A DNA stretch of 64,000 bases from NCBI RefSeq assembly GCF_047511655.1, contig NC_133393.1:155449779-155513778 (forward strand), given 5' to 3'. Shown piece by piece: positions 44,726 through 56,139 of the stretch (positions are counted from its first letter, which is position 1; each line of letters begins with the position of its first letter). The notes beneath the pieces are model-generated. The model did no database searches. It saw nothing but the letters and a program-made list of their open reading frames with translations, and was not told where the DNA came from. This DNA is from Castor canadensis. Lineage: Eukaryota; Chordata; Mammalia; Rodentia; Castoridae. A program made the position numbers and the translations under genes.

Positions 44726-46849
44726 TGAAGGTTCTTGAGCAGAGCATGAGATGGGCCGTGATGGTAGGAGTCAGGGGCCCTTCCTAGGCTTGCACAGCCC
44801 TAGCTGTGCCATGAGCAGGATGGCTGCTGGTTGGAAAACAGGTTTGACTGAGGCAGGCAGCCATGGGGGAGCACTTGGGGTCAGTTGCTGATAGGAGTGA
44901 GCCAGGAAAGAGGAAATGGGCAGGGCAGAGAGGGTGTGGCATGCACCTGGGCCAGGCCTCAATAGGTGCTCCTCTATCACACACCTGTGGCCTTGGCTCC
45001 AGGCCTTAGAACCTACCTTGCTGGGACCTGGGACCTCAGCTCAACTCTGATAGCCCCTGGGAGCAAGCGCTGGGCTGAGAGCCCAGAAGAGCAGCCCAGG
45101 TTTAGGGGCTAGCTGCTAAGCTGGAGCTTAAAATGAGAGAAGGCCTGCCTCTCTTCTCCCTTCCACATCCCTCCCTCTCTTCCCTTGGCTGCCTCCTGTC
45201 TCCTTTCATCCTGAAAAGAAGCCTGGGAGTTGGGCAGGGCAGGGACCATAATCCGCACTTTATAGGTAGGTAAGGTGAGGCCCAGAGAGAGACTGAAACA
45301 GGCCCGGGCCACTTCCCCATCCCTTCCTCCCGACCCTACCAAGTCACGTTCTGCACCAGGAACAGTATAAGGTTGAGCATGAGCCCTTTCTCCATGGAAG
45401 CTTTTCCTAGAACTCACATCTATAAACAATGTGGTTCAGATGGGGAGGGCTGAGCCCCTTTCTTTGATAGCAAACCGTACTTCAGGACCCTCTACAGTCC
45501 TCTGTGCTCAGCAGGCTTGGCTCTGACTCCACAGGAGGGGACTGGGGGAGGCCTGAAAGGATCTTCTGTAACCTTACATGGGACAGAGGACCCCTAGTTC
45601 TATCTAGCTTATTCCATGAGCATGTCCTAAATGCTCAGCCTACTGATGTTGACCAGGTAGCCTAGAGGTGACCAGGTGAGATTAGGGTGCGGGGGTGCAC
45701 TTGTCACCTATTATAAATTCCTAAACAGAGCAGTGAGGACAAGTGTGAGGGGGTGGTTTGCAGGCAGAGGCTTCTGAAGGGACTTGTAAGCCACAGACCA
45801 AGAGCAAAGTAGAAGAGGTGTGGCAGGCAGCATCTGAGCTCTCAGTTGAGGGAACTTGTCATTGTCCCCTGAGACCACTCTTCTATCTGCTGGCCAGGCA
45901 TCTGCCCCCTGCTGGCCAACACTCTCCACACATCCCTTGACATTAAAGTGGTCCTGCCCAGTCTTGAGCTACCCTTGCCTTATGAGGGAGCCCGAGATGG
46001 CTGCAGAACACTGGTCAGGGGAAGATGACCTGGGGTGTTTTGTGCAGGGAGTGGAGGCCCAGCTCCCACAGGGCCCCTGAACACAGTCTAGGTCTTCCAT
46101 TTCAAGCACAGATGTATTCTATGGAACAGGCTCCAACCCAAGCAGCCTTAGCAATCCATTCCTCTGGCCTCAGCCTGTTCTGATGACAGGTTTCATGTGG
46201 CCTAAGCCTGTGCCACCTGGAGACAGTTAGGAGACAGGTAGCAGGGGAGGGGAGAGCTGCAGCACTGACCATGGCCTGAGTAGGCTCACATGGCTCTATC
46301 AGTGTTTTCCCCGGAGGCCTGGCTCTCCTCTCCACCACCTGGAGAGCTGTAGATCACAGTGGCCCATGGGTATGAAGGATGTGAAGGGAGAGGGATGTTG
46401 GAAACTAGGAAGAGCTGAGGGTTGTGCCTGCCCTAGCCGGGGGACTTCTTGTGCAGGTATAGCCCAGCACCCCTGCCCCAGACTGTCCCCTGGGAACTCC
46501 CCAGCTTGGCACAACTCTGCTACCTCTCTAGCCATAGCCACACCCTGCCCCCCCATTCCAATCCTCGTTCCACACCTCCACACACACACCTTATCCCCTT
46601 GACCCCCAGCTTGTGCTTCTCCAACCTTGCCTCTCATCACTCTGTTCTACCTCTGGCTCCAACATCCTTGTCCAGCCCTAATGGCCACAACACCTCTATG
46701 CTTTGGGTAAGAGTGAGTGGGTCTTTGCCATCGTGGAAGGGACTGAAGAGTGGCAGGAGTCCCACGGAAGGTGCTGTAGGGCATTAAATCATGGCAGCTG
46801 TGGGTGGGTATCAGTAGAGGAGGGAGGTCATAGGGTAAAGAAGGTGAAT
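44726..46849. other. Intergenic, mostly unique
   Basis: A MIR-like patch at 45240-45310 (CACTTTATAGGTAGGTAAGGTGAGGCCCAGAG) and the CTCF-type motif at 45904. Otherwise nothing recognised. Confidence 0.4.
45904..45915 (-). promoter_or_regulatory. CTCF-type core motif, reverse
   Basis: GCCCCCTGCTGG is the complement of CCAGCAGGGGGC, again a full match to the CTCF core. It lies in the CERK-TBC1D22A intergenic region, facing the site near 1.5 kb. Confidence 0.5.
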
Positions 46850-47037
46850 ATGGTGGAAGTATTTGGTATTCATGCATGAAAACAGAATAATGAAATCTGT
46901 TGAATTTTTTCTAAGAAGGGGGAAGGGGATAAAGGAGTAAGATGGAGGGGTGAATCTAATTAATATATATTGTAAGCACTTATGTAAATGTCACAATGTA
47001 TCTCCTGTACAACAATAATATGCTAATAAAAGAAAAG
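46850..47037 (+). mobile_element. L1 3' UTR end
   Basis: Polypurine AAGAAGGGGGAAGGGG, then TGTAAATGTCACAATGTATC and AATAATATGCTAATAAAAG, the sense version of the local L1 3' end. Confidence 0.65.
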
Positions 47038-47241
47038 TTAATCCTAGCTACTTAGGAGGCAGCAATCAGGAGGACTGAGGTTTGAAGCTAACCCTGGCCA
47101 AATAGTTCGTAAGAATCTATCTTGAAAATACCCAACACAAAAAAGGGTTGGTTGAGTGGCTCAAGTGGTAGAGCACCTGCCTAGCAAGTGTGAGACCTTG
47201 AGTTCAAGCCCCAGTACCACACACACACACAAAAAAAAAAC
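47038..47241 (+). mobile_element. 5'-truncated B1-ID composite SINE
   Basis: Begins inside the B1 unit (AATCCTAGCTACTTAGGAGG) right after the L1 3' end, then a full ID-like unit and a (CA)n/A tail. Confidence 0.8.
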
Positions 47242-47261
47242 CCACTTAATTATAAAACCCA

Positions 47262-47400
47262 GTCCTTTTTTCGACTGGAGTCTGTTTCTTCCTTAATTAT
47301 AAGCTTTGCAGATATTGACCCTTTTTCAGACACAGTACATATATTTTGCCCAATTAAAAATTTTTTTGATGAGTAGGTTAACATTTTAGACCATGAAACC
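47262..47400 (-). mobile_element. L1 fragment, old
   Basis: GCTTTGCAGATATTGACCCTTTTTCAGA resembles antisense L1 sequence. Confidence 0.35.
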
Positions 47401-48486
47401 TACCAGTTTTTCTCCACATGGCTTCTGTCTTTGGTGCTATTGTGGATATTAGGGCTGCTCCCTGGTGTCCACTCTACTTCTCCCTCACTGGGCAGCAGCC
47501 ACAAAATTTGGCCATCTCCTAAGAGGCATCTGGCTCTTCCCATGTTGCTTGCAGCTCTTGGGCAGAGGGCATAGAGAAGGCAGCAACCAGGGTCAGGAGG
47601 AACTGTCCTGAACAGCCAGGCTTTGTCCTGCAGTGCCTTGGCCCAGCAAACCAAGGGACATCTGGGGTATGGACTCCCAAGTAGAGAGCTTCCTGGTCTT
47701 TCAGGTGCGGTGTGGAATGGGGCACATGCTGTGGAAATTCCTTCTGCCCCGGGCAGCTTTCCTGCCGTCTGTGGATGATAGTGTTGCCCTGCCTCACTGG
47801 ACGGACCTAAGAATGCAAGTGGGGAAGGTCTGACTGCTGGGGTGGGATCTGCTTCAAGCCTCTCGGGCTCCAGAACCTTGCACAACTCTAACAGCTGGGC
47901 TTGGGTACAGCCTCCTGCCGGACTTCAGGACCTTAGCAGAACGTGGCAAGGTATGTAGAGTCCTCCCCTGGGAAGGCAATCAGTGCATGGTGTTCCCCCC
48001 AGGGGTTGATGCCAGTGCACAATACTTCTGCATAACACAATCCTCACTGACCCTGCCAGTGTGGCATTTTGTTGGCCACAGGGATTGGCTCAGAACATGA
48101 ACTCAGTGGCTCAACAGAGGCATCCTGTGACCTCAAGGGGGAGCTGTGTCAGGCACAGAGAAAACAGGAAGAACTGGCTCCCAGGGGCCAACGTCTTGCT
48201 GTTTTCTTGGCCCTTCTCCAAACTCTGAGCTACCTCTGGGCCCTTTCAATGCCATGAACCGATAAAGTACCTTTACAGTGCATGCCAATCTGAGCGGACT
48301 TTGTCTTTCTTGCAATGCACAACCGGCCCTGATGAGTGCACGACTTAGTGTCAGCGGGTGGGATGTTGGTAGAGAGTGACCCTAAAATACTGAAGTGGCT
48401 GAACTGAGTTGGGGAATGGGGTGGTGAGGAAGACCCCTGTCTCTTGCAGTAGGGAAGTAAGGATATTTGCTCTAGGTCACAAATAC
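47401..48486. other. Intergenic, unique
   Basis: A 161-codon minus-strand frame (47400-47885) has no recognisable domain. Confidence 0.4.
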
Positions 48487-48895
48487 TGTGATAGGCTGAA
48501 TAATGCCCCCACATATCCAAGATAGCACCTGTGAATGCTATCTTTGAGAACCAAAAGAGAGTAGGCAAATGTGGATTGTCCTGGGGGTCCGAGGTAAGCA
48601 GGGTTTTTTAAAAGAGGAACGCAGGAGGGATGGGCAGAGAAGACACTGTGACGGCAGCCACAGAGAGTGGGGTGATACGCTTTCAAGATGGAGGAAGAAG
48701 CCACAGGCCAAGGATCACAGGTGGCTCTAGAAGCTAAAAAAAACAAGGGACAGACTCTCCCCTAAATCTCCAGAAGGACCCAGTGGTGCCTATACCTTGA
48801 CTTGAGCCCTGTGAAGCTGTGGCGAATAAACGTGTGTTGTTTTCAGACACTAGGTCTGCGGGAATATACTAACGGCAGTCCTAGGCAAGTAATAC
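48487..48895 (+). mobile_element. MaLR (MLT1-like) LTR
   Basis: TGCCCCCACATATCCAAGATAG, GGGTGATACGCTTTCAAGATGGAGG, CAGACTCTCCCCTAAATCTCCAGAAGG and AATAAACGTGTGTTGTTTTCAGAC follow the family order through to the 3' end. Confidence 0.7.
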
Positions 48896-49456
48896 GAATA
48901 TCACCTTACCTTCTCAGCTTGGGATTCACCTAAGTGCCTGAGAAAAGTGCTGCAGGAAATACAGCAGGGAGGTGTGTGCAGAGTCACTTAGAAGGTCCCA
49001 TGAAAGCGTTCTGAGCTGAACAGGCCCGTCTGAGAGCATAGAAGACAGAAAATAGAGCTTTTCTGAAAGAGGTCCTTTCTGCTCCTCCAAGGAGCTTAGC
49101 AGAGGCAAATAAGCATGTAGACCAGGGGGAAGACAAGGTGGCTAACTCATTCTCCAGATGCCTGTTGCTTGCCCACGGAGGACTGTGGCACTAGGAATGA
49201 ACTCAGGTCCATGGAAGACTTGGGCTGTGGAACACTAGAAATGACATAGCTCTGCAGTGCTTTGGGATTGGGAGCCTTACTCCACTGTGTTGTTTGGCTG
49301 TGAAGAAAGTGAGACTGGAGAGTGGGGAATGGAGACAAAGAAGACGCGCTGAACACAAAGGTCCTCACAGCATGTTCACGAGTGGGCTTTCCCTAGAAAG
49401 GCTCCAATGGGAATCCTTAGAGAGTCTTGGACAAGTGGAGGAGACTGTCACAGTAA
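48896..49456. other. Intergenic, unique
   Basis: Nothing recognised. Confidence 0.4.
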
Positions 49457-49465
49457 GATCAGATT

Positions 49466-49657
49466 CGCCGGGTGCCAGCGGCTTACACCTGCAATCCTAG
49501 ATACTCAGGAGGCAGAGATCAGGAGGATTGTGAAGCTAGCCGGGGCAAACAGTTTGAGACTCTATCTTGAAAATACCCAACACAAAAAGGGGCTGGTGGA
49601 GTGGCTCAAGGTGTAGGCCCTGAGTTCAAACCCCAGTACTGCAAAAAAAAAAAAAAG
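49466..49657 (+). mobile_element. B1-ID composite SINE with target duplication
   Basis: GCCGGGTGCCAGCGGCTTACACC start to a 14-base A tail. Flanked by GATCAGATT at 49457-49465 and 49658-49666. Clean structure suggests a relatively young copy. Confidence 0.9.
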
Positions 49658-49670
49658 GATCAGATTTGAA

Positions 49671-49890
49671 GCTGGTCATGGTGGTGGGGTATGCCTGCAA
49701 TCCCAGCTACTCAGGATGTGGAGGCAGGAGAGTCAAGAGTTCAAAGTCAACAACATAAAATTCACCAGTACTCTGTTTCAGAAACAAAATAAAAAAGGAC
49801 TGGAGATGTGAGTCAAATGGTAGAGCACTTGCTCAGCACGCTTAAGGCCCTGGATTCAATCCCCAGCACGGCAAAACAAAAACAAACAAA
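49671..49890 (+). mobile_element. B1-ID composite SINE, older
   Basis: GGTCATGGTGGTGGGGTATGCC start, ID part with GGATTCAATCCCCAGC and an (AAAC)n tail. Confidence 0.75.
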
Positions 49891-50650
49891 ATTAGATTGA
49901 GTGTTGTGGAGGAAGGAAGTAAGAAAGGGAGCTGGGAGGCTCTGTTTTTTGAATTCCAGGTGATTCTCTGAACCCTCCCTGTCCTGGGCATCCTGTGCCT
50001 TCTGGCTTCCCCTACTGATGGCAGACACATCAACCCCACCTCTTTCCCCCAGCCAACCTCACACTCCTGTCTGCAAACAGAAACGCTTTTTGTCACTGGT
50101 TGAGATTCATGGCTGGAAAGTGGTCCCTGGGGGAAGTTCTGGTTGGTCTAAACCAGTCATGGCAGCCCACTCTTCAAACTGATTTGTCTATCCTTTGGTG
50201 CCTTACTTTTGGCCAATAAGGAAGTTGACTGGGGATAAAACACAACCTACTGGATAAAACAGAACATGGGGAAAAGGGTTTTTTCTTCTTCTGTGTTTTT
50301 CTTTCCCTTTGTGGTTGGGACACTGGTGTGAGTAGACAATGGAGACAGTCTGGGCTCGATGGCACCTGTCTTGTTTGATATAGGGGAGGTGGGGGGCTTC
50401 CTTGCAGGAGGTTTGCTGCAGATGCACCTGGGAACTAGGTCTGTGGAGACTCGGGGAATGCAGCCCCAGCAAAGAGTGATGGGGTTGCAGTGTAGTCACA
50501 ATGGGCTCAGACAGCTATTCAGAGATGGCCTGAACTGGGGCAGAAGGATGGGTTTTTGTTTCTCCTCTCTGACCAGTCATTGGGTGTGGCCTCTCCCGAG
50601 GGCAAAGGCAGTTTCCAGGAAGGTGCTTTGCTGAGTGCTACAACTCTCAG
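49891..50650. other. Intergenic, unique
   Basis: Nothing recognised. Confidence 0.4.
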
Positions 50651-50654
50651 GAAA

Positions 50655-51080
50655 TGAGAGTGTGGGTCTTGAAGTGTTGTGACAATATAGTCAGAGAAGA
50701 AACCAAGTGAAACCCGGAGGAGTGGAGAACTCAGATTTTAATTTTATGCTAGTGGGGCCAGACATGTACCAGTGTCTGAGCCCCAAACAAAGGATTCACA
50801 GGATATTTAAAAGGCAGTGCAGGGCATCAGGTTACAAGGAATGTGCTCTCCCATAAAGTAGGGCTAGTAGTGGGTTAGAGACCTAAGGTTTAGATAAGAA
50901 CAGCAGGGGAGGCCTGCTTTGGAAAGTTTATTTACAAGTGGAGACAAAGGAAGGAAGGAATGGGTGCTTATCTCTGCATGGTGCCTTTCATCTCGGTCCC
51001 AAACTTTTGCATGGCTCTAATGGGCAATTCCTCACAGTTCTGTCCGAGGTTACAGCTTTTAATTGACAGTTTACCATATT
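50655..51080 (-). mobile_element. Probable ERV LTR (solo)
   Basis: On the minus strand: a TTTTAAATATCC TATA-like box followed by GGGGCTCAGACACTGG and a pyrimidine-rich U5-like stretch. No flanking retroviral genes are seen. The ends are not resolved. Confidence 0.4.
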
Positions 51081-51896
51081 TTACAACCCTGTTTCAAGGC
51101 TATTTTCTTCTTCAGAAGGAGGGATTGGGACACATGCAGTACTGCCTATATCACTGCCAAGCAGCTCAGCCAACAGGTGCCTGCCTCTGCACTGTTTATG
51201 GAAGGGAAGTGAACTCATTTGCTTAAACCACTACTGGCCATGTGTTCTGTGGCTTTCAGTTGAGAACCTGGGTAGAGTAACTGTACACTCAAGGACACTG
51301 ACAGGGCACTTGGCAGGTGAGAGAGACAATAGGATGGTGCACCAGGCAGAGGGACCAGTCTGCTCGTGGGAGCAGGTGTGGAGGGGCATGGCTTGCGCCA
51401 CTCTGCCAGGCAGCAGATTCATTTCTCAATGGCTCCACAGGCTAGTCTTCTTGCACATTCCTGCAGCGTCAGCCACTTCACTCTTCCTCTTTAATTCTAG
51501 TTGTGAGAGATGCTAGCACACTGCCTAGGTGTGGCAGAGATTGCAGTTGCCCACCAATATCCAGCCCTCCATTCCTCAACAGAGTAAGAAAGAGTTTTAG
51601 GTAGAAACGTGGATACCTTGTTGAAGACTACCTTTTCCAGCATCCCCAGCACTTGTGTGGTCAGATAGGTGATCCATTGACATGGATTCAGTGTGTGAAT
51701 TTCAGAGCATCTGGTCCACCCACAAAAATCCTGCACGGCCTTGGATTAGACTGAAGGACCCATGTTGTAGCATGGGAAGTGATGGCAGTTAAGCCCATGG
51801 CCATGAGTCCCACAGCCTAAACTGCCCTTTAAGTTCTGAGGTGTGTCACCTCCAGGAGACAGTCTACACCCTAAATAGGCCTCATCTCCTCTCATT
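51081..51896. other. Intergenic, unique
   Basis: Nothing recognised. Confidence 0.4.
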
Positions 51897-52663
51897 AGAA
51901 AACATGGATGTGGCCCATGTTTATTGCGGCACTATTCACAATAGCCAAGTTATGGAAACAGCCAAGATGCCCCACTACTGACGAATGGATCAAGAAAATG
52001 TGGTATCTATACACAATGGAATTCTATGCAGCCATGAAGAAGAACGAAATGTTATCATTTGCTGGTAAATGGATGGAATTGGAGAACATCATTCTGAGGG
52101 AGGTTAGCCTGGCCCAAAAGACCAAAAATCGTATGTTCTCCCTCATATGCGGACATTAGATCAAGGGCAAACACAATAAGGGGATTGGACTTTGAGCACA
52201 TGATAAAAGCGAGAGCACACAAGGGAGGGGTGAGGATAGGTAAGACACCTAAAAAATTAGCTAGCATTTGTTGCCCTCAACTCAGAGAAACTAAAGCAGA
52301 TACCTTAAAAGCAACTGAGGCCAATAGGAGAAGGGGACCAGGAACTAGAGAAAAGGTTAGATCAAAAAGAAATAACTTAGAAGGTAACACACATGCACAG
52401 GAAATTAGTGTGAGTCAACTCCCTGTATAGCTATCCTTATCTCTACTAGCAAAAACCCTTGGTTCTTCCTATTATTGCTTATACTCTCTCTTCAACAAAA
52501 TTATAGATAAGGGCAAAATAGTTTCTGCTAGGTAGCGAGGGGGTAGGGGGGAAGAGGGAGGGGGCGGGGGGGTAACGGAGGGGATGGGGGCAGGGGGGAG
52601 AAATGACCCAAGCATTGTATGCACATATGAATAATAACAGAAAAAAAGAAAACATGGATGTGG
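51897..52663 (+). mobile_element. Young 5'-truncated L1 with 17-bp target-site duplication
   Basis: Body 51914-52646 holds the last part of L1 ORF2 (frame to the stop at 52157-52159, containing WIKKMWYLYTMEFYAAMKK and FSLICGH), a 3' UTR with a G-rich tract, and a short A-rich tail. The duplication AGAAAACATGGATGTGG is perfect at 51897-51913 and 52647-52663. The cut site TT|AGAAAA fits the L1 endonuclease preference TT|AAAA. The perfect duplication and open ORF2 end indicate a recent insertion. It cannot move by itself, since only the 3' end is present. Confidence 0.95.
52536..52602 (+). repeat. G-rich, quadruplex-prone tract in L1 3' UTR
   Basis: At least eight runs of three or more G within about 65 bases. 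Confidence 0.85.
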
Positions 52664-53735
52664 GAGCCAGGGAGAGCAAGTAGAATTGATCCCACTAACC
52701 ATCCCTGTGCAAGTTAGTGCTTTCGGTTCTCAAAAGTCTAGGCTCTTCTGGAGGTCTTGATTCCTAGAGCAGGACACTTCCAGAAGGGAGCCAGGAAGAG
52801 TCTCACTAACCTTCAAGTGACCGATGCTGCCTGCCACATGAGGTTCCTATTGTCAAAAGACCAGAAGGCCAGGAAAGGACCACCTCCTGACCATCCCAGG
52901 TGGTGGGATGCCATAGATTAGTGGGGACAGGGAAGAGCAAGTCTGATACTTTTATGAGCGTGGGGTGTCTTTTGGTGCTTTCCTGTCCAACTCTGATGGT
53001 AGGTGGACAAGTACAGTAGTCACACCCTAGAAGGGCATGCTGACAATGGACTCTTGAGGGCTCAGGATGGAAATGTGTCACTCTACCAGGTAGGTCACCT
53101 AGAATAGCAGAGGTTCTAGTCGGGCAGGTGGCACTTTACTAAGAGGTAATACTTGAGGGGACAATGAGGCTCTGCTGTGGCTCTAAGATCACTGTAGCCT
53201 TCCTCTTGTAATCCCCACCCCTCAAAGCGGATCAACCAGAATTCTGGAGATGCTTTTCCCAAATGGGTGAATTTATACCATGCCAACTGCTACCCAGACT
53301 CCCTCTTCAGAACCAGGCTCTCACTCCCTTCGGTGCTGGCAGTATTTGCTGTTGATGACTCACACCTAAGTCCCTCCTTGGGAACTGCCCTCAGTTGGGG
53401 GTACTTCCTTTGTCAAGACTGTGGGCCCCCATCCCGGAGGCATCCCATATCCAATGATATCTATGCAGGGCCAGCCAATGAAGTCTCTGTAGGCCCATCT
53501 CTTGGGTTTGCCTGGTGCCTCCATTACAGCCCGTCAGTTCAACATCTGCTCCCCAAGAAGCTGCCTGTACGCAAATATCTGTCTCACCATGTTTCCTGTG
53601 GAATCCAAGCTGTACTGTAAATCTTAATCATTCTGAAATATCTGTTACTCAGCAGTCCAGTTCTCACTTTCTCCTTGCTTTAGCAATGATGTTCATTGTG
53701 TTTTGTCCTGACACACCTACCTGGCCTTAAACACT
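52664..53735. other. Intergenic, unique
   Basis: Nothing recognised. Confidence 0.4.
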
Positions 53736-53739
53736 GGTC

Positions 53740-53890
53740 ATCAGAATCCCACACCTGATCAGTTCTCCCCCACACCCCATTCAGTGAATACTGCTCATTC
53801 ATCGTTGCATCATTTGTACTTTCTTCCCAAGATTTCTAAGCAACTTAGTGCATAGCAGAGTAGGAGCTCAGTAAGCACCTTTTAATGTAT
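53740..53890 (+). repeat. L2-like 3' end
   Basis: TTAGTGCATAGCAGAGTAGGAGCTCAGTAAGCACC resembles the L2 3' end. Confidence 0.45.
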
Positions 53891-54029
53891 TACAAAACAT
53901 TTTATTTAAGGAAAAAATCATAAAGAATGTAACATCTGAATGCACTCTATTTGCCTTGAGAAATGAGACAATAGCAGTCCAACTGCCTGTTACTTTTTCT
54001 CACCAACACCCACTCTCTTGAATTTAGCT

Positions 54030-54545
54030 TTAAGCCTTCTCATGCTTTTTAAAGAAATGGAATTAATAAGACACAAAACAGTATTAAGTGGTATCATACC
54101 ATTTGCATTCACTCAACACTGTGAAGTTCATTAATGTTGATGTATGATTACAACCATATAGTATTTATGTATTGACTATCACATATTCTTTTGAAGACTA
54201 TGTATGATTTGCCAGTCTCCAGTAGATGACATTTTGATTGCTTGTCCCCCCCCCACCCAGGAACAATGGTGTAATGCATATTCTTGTCTTTGCGTATCTG
54301 GGCAAGCTGCTCCAGGGAACATACCTAGAGGGAAGTGCTGGGTCCTAGAGGGTATCTTTATTTACTAGAAATTTCTAAATGGTCGAAGTTATTAATTTAT
54401 TTAACCCCCTTCCAGCAGGGCATAAGAGTTCTTGTTTATTTGCAAATCTACACTCTCATCAATTTTGACATTGACAGACATCCCCCTGACCCCCAGTGTG
54501 AAATTGTACATTTTTCATTTTGGTTTACATTTGTTTAAGTCTTAC
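54030..54545 (-). mobile_element. Ancient L1M-like fragment
   Basis: Antisense old-L1 features: TTTGCATTCACTCAACA, GGGCAAGCTGCTCCAGGGAACATACC, and AGTGCTGGGTCCTAGAGG. Confidence 0.5.
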
Positions 54546-54591
54546 GTGAATGTAAGCTCCTTGTGTTTGCTGCTCAAAAATTATTTGCTAG

Positions 54592-54680
54592 GCCTGTAGT
54601 TGCAGCTACTTGGCATGCTGAAGCAGGAGGATTACTTGAGTCTAGGGGTTTGAGAATAGCTGGGGCAACAGGTTGCATAG
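54592..54680 (+). mobile_element. B1 SINE, old
   Basis: AGCTACTTGGCATGCTGAAGCAGGAGG and GAGAATAGCTGGGGCAACA. Confidence 0.55.
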
Positions 54681-55084
54681 AGGAATACAGAAGGTTCTGC
54701 TCATTTATATAATCTCTGGAATTTAGCATCAGTTTGATTCCTGCATAGGTTCCATTCCTAGACTCCCCTCTTGCATTATTTTGCCTTTCTAACCTGGCCC
54801 TCCATCAGCTTCTCCTTTCACCCAAGCTCTCTAGAGATGTCTCGACCTTGGCTTTGTCTTAGTGACTGTGTTACTCACGACACTGACCTGCTCCTCATCA
54901 TCAGTTTTGTAACTTCACTCTGGCTTCCCATCCAATCCCCACTTTATTTGTGGACAAATATGCTAGGCTGAGATTTAACACCTAAGATTTCAAAGCCAAT
55001 CATAAACTTAGGCTTCAAACAGGCACACACCTCACTTTTGCATTTCTGATGGTGGTACCAACAATCTTTGCTTCACCAGTCTTG
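54681..55084. other. Intergenic, unique
   Basis: Nothing recognised. Confidence 0.4.
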
Positions 55085-55460
55085 AACCCTTTTTTCCTCT
55101 CAAAATAAATTTACTAGCATGCATTAATGGTATAAGGGGGTTGCACTGCGACAATTCCAGATATGTATGATGTAGTTTGAACAAGCTCACCCCTTCTATT
55201 ACCTTAACACCCTCTCACTTTTTTCAAACAGTACTTGTTATCTGTGACCTACCATGATCCTCTTCACTCCCAATACATCTCCCCCCCCACTTTCCTCTCC
55301 TGCTGATCCCCCCAGTCAGTCCCCTTTTTACACTCATGTCCCATCATATCATTGCCATTTTAGGTCTAGATTCCACGAGTGAAATCATGAAGTATTTGAG
55401 CTTGACTTATCTTGCTCAACATGATTTCCAGTTCCATCTGTTTTCCTGCAAACAACATTA
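55085..55460 (-). mobile_element. L1 3' end (ORF2 end and 3' UTR)
   Basis: The minus strand encodes a decayed version of the ORF2 C-terminus seen intact at 51.9-52.2 kb (LFAGKQMELE.., SKISQAQ), then a C/G-rich 3' UTR. Antisense L1-like sequence resumes at 55945-56120. Confidence 0.75.
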
Positions 55461-55468
55461 ATTTCACT

Positions 55469-55530
55469 TTTTTGGCAGTTCTGGGATTTGAACTCAGGGC
55501 CTTATGCTTGCTAGGCAGGCATTCTACTAT
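55469..55530 (-). mobile_element. ID-like SINE fragment
   Basis: GGGATTTGAACTCAGGGCC and GCTTGCTAGGCAGGCATTCTAC; cut off on the right. Confidence 0.7.
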
Positions 55531-55579
55531 AGCAGGGAAGAGGCAAAAAAAAGAAACAAGCAATTCTGTGTTCTGATAA

Positions 55580-55940
55580 TGTAGCAGGGGGAGGGGTCAG
55601 CATAGCAGGGAGATAAAACTTAAAAAATCTAAACGTGAAGGAAACTTAAAAAATCTAAACGTGAAGGTTACGAGGCACAGGGGTAAACTAGCCAATGGAA
55701 TTGCATGCAACCATATATGGGTGAAACCTTGCTTTTTTGCTTCTGTAGCCTGCTTACAAGGTTATATAAGGTGAGACCCCTTGTTCTCCAGGCTCAGACT
55801 TTGGATGTGAATCCGCTGAACCACTGCAACTGCTTCCTGAAAAGCCTTGGTGTTCTGTTGTCTCTGGAGATTCCCATTCCTTGCAGGCGTTTGTTGATTG
55901 TTTTCTTGATGACTGCCTTGCCTGGGGTGAGACAAAAATC
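55580..55940 (+). mobile_element. Probable ERV LTR with duplicated U3 segment
   Basis: Starts TGTAGCAGGG, has GCCAATGG (CCAAT box) at about 55691, a TTATATAAGG TATA box at about 55762-55771, then GGCTCAGACTTTGG. The U3-like part holds an exact 26-bp tandem duplication. No viral genes are adjacent. The right end is not resolved. Confidence 0.5.
55616..55667 (+). repeat. Exact 26-bp tandem duplication
   Basis: Two identical 26-base units, 55616-55641 and 55642-55667, each ending CTAAACGTGAAGG. Confidence 0.95.
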
Positions 55941-55944
55941 TCAA

Positions 55945-56120
55945 GTGTCCTTTTGATTTACACTTCCTTCATGGCTAAGGATGTTGAATGTTTCTTCAGG
56001 TATTTATTAGCCATTCGTACTTTTTCTGAGAACAGTATGTTCAATTAACTTGTCCATTTATTAATTTGATTATTTGTTCTTTTGGTGTTTAATTTTTTTT
56101 AGCTCTTTATATATTCGGAT
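55945..56120 (-). mobile_element. L1 fragment
   Basis: TTTTGATTTACACTTCCTTCATGGC and CTCTTTATATATTCGGATATTAAGCC are antisense L1 sequence, the likely continuation of 55085-55460. Confidence 0.65.
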
Positions 56121-56139
56121 ATTAAGCCGTTAAGTCCAT

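Noticed and set aside
47400-47885. 161-codon minus-strand frame
   Set aside because: No recognised domain or repeat in the protein; isolated in intergenic DNA. A protein search would settle it.
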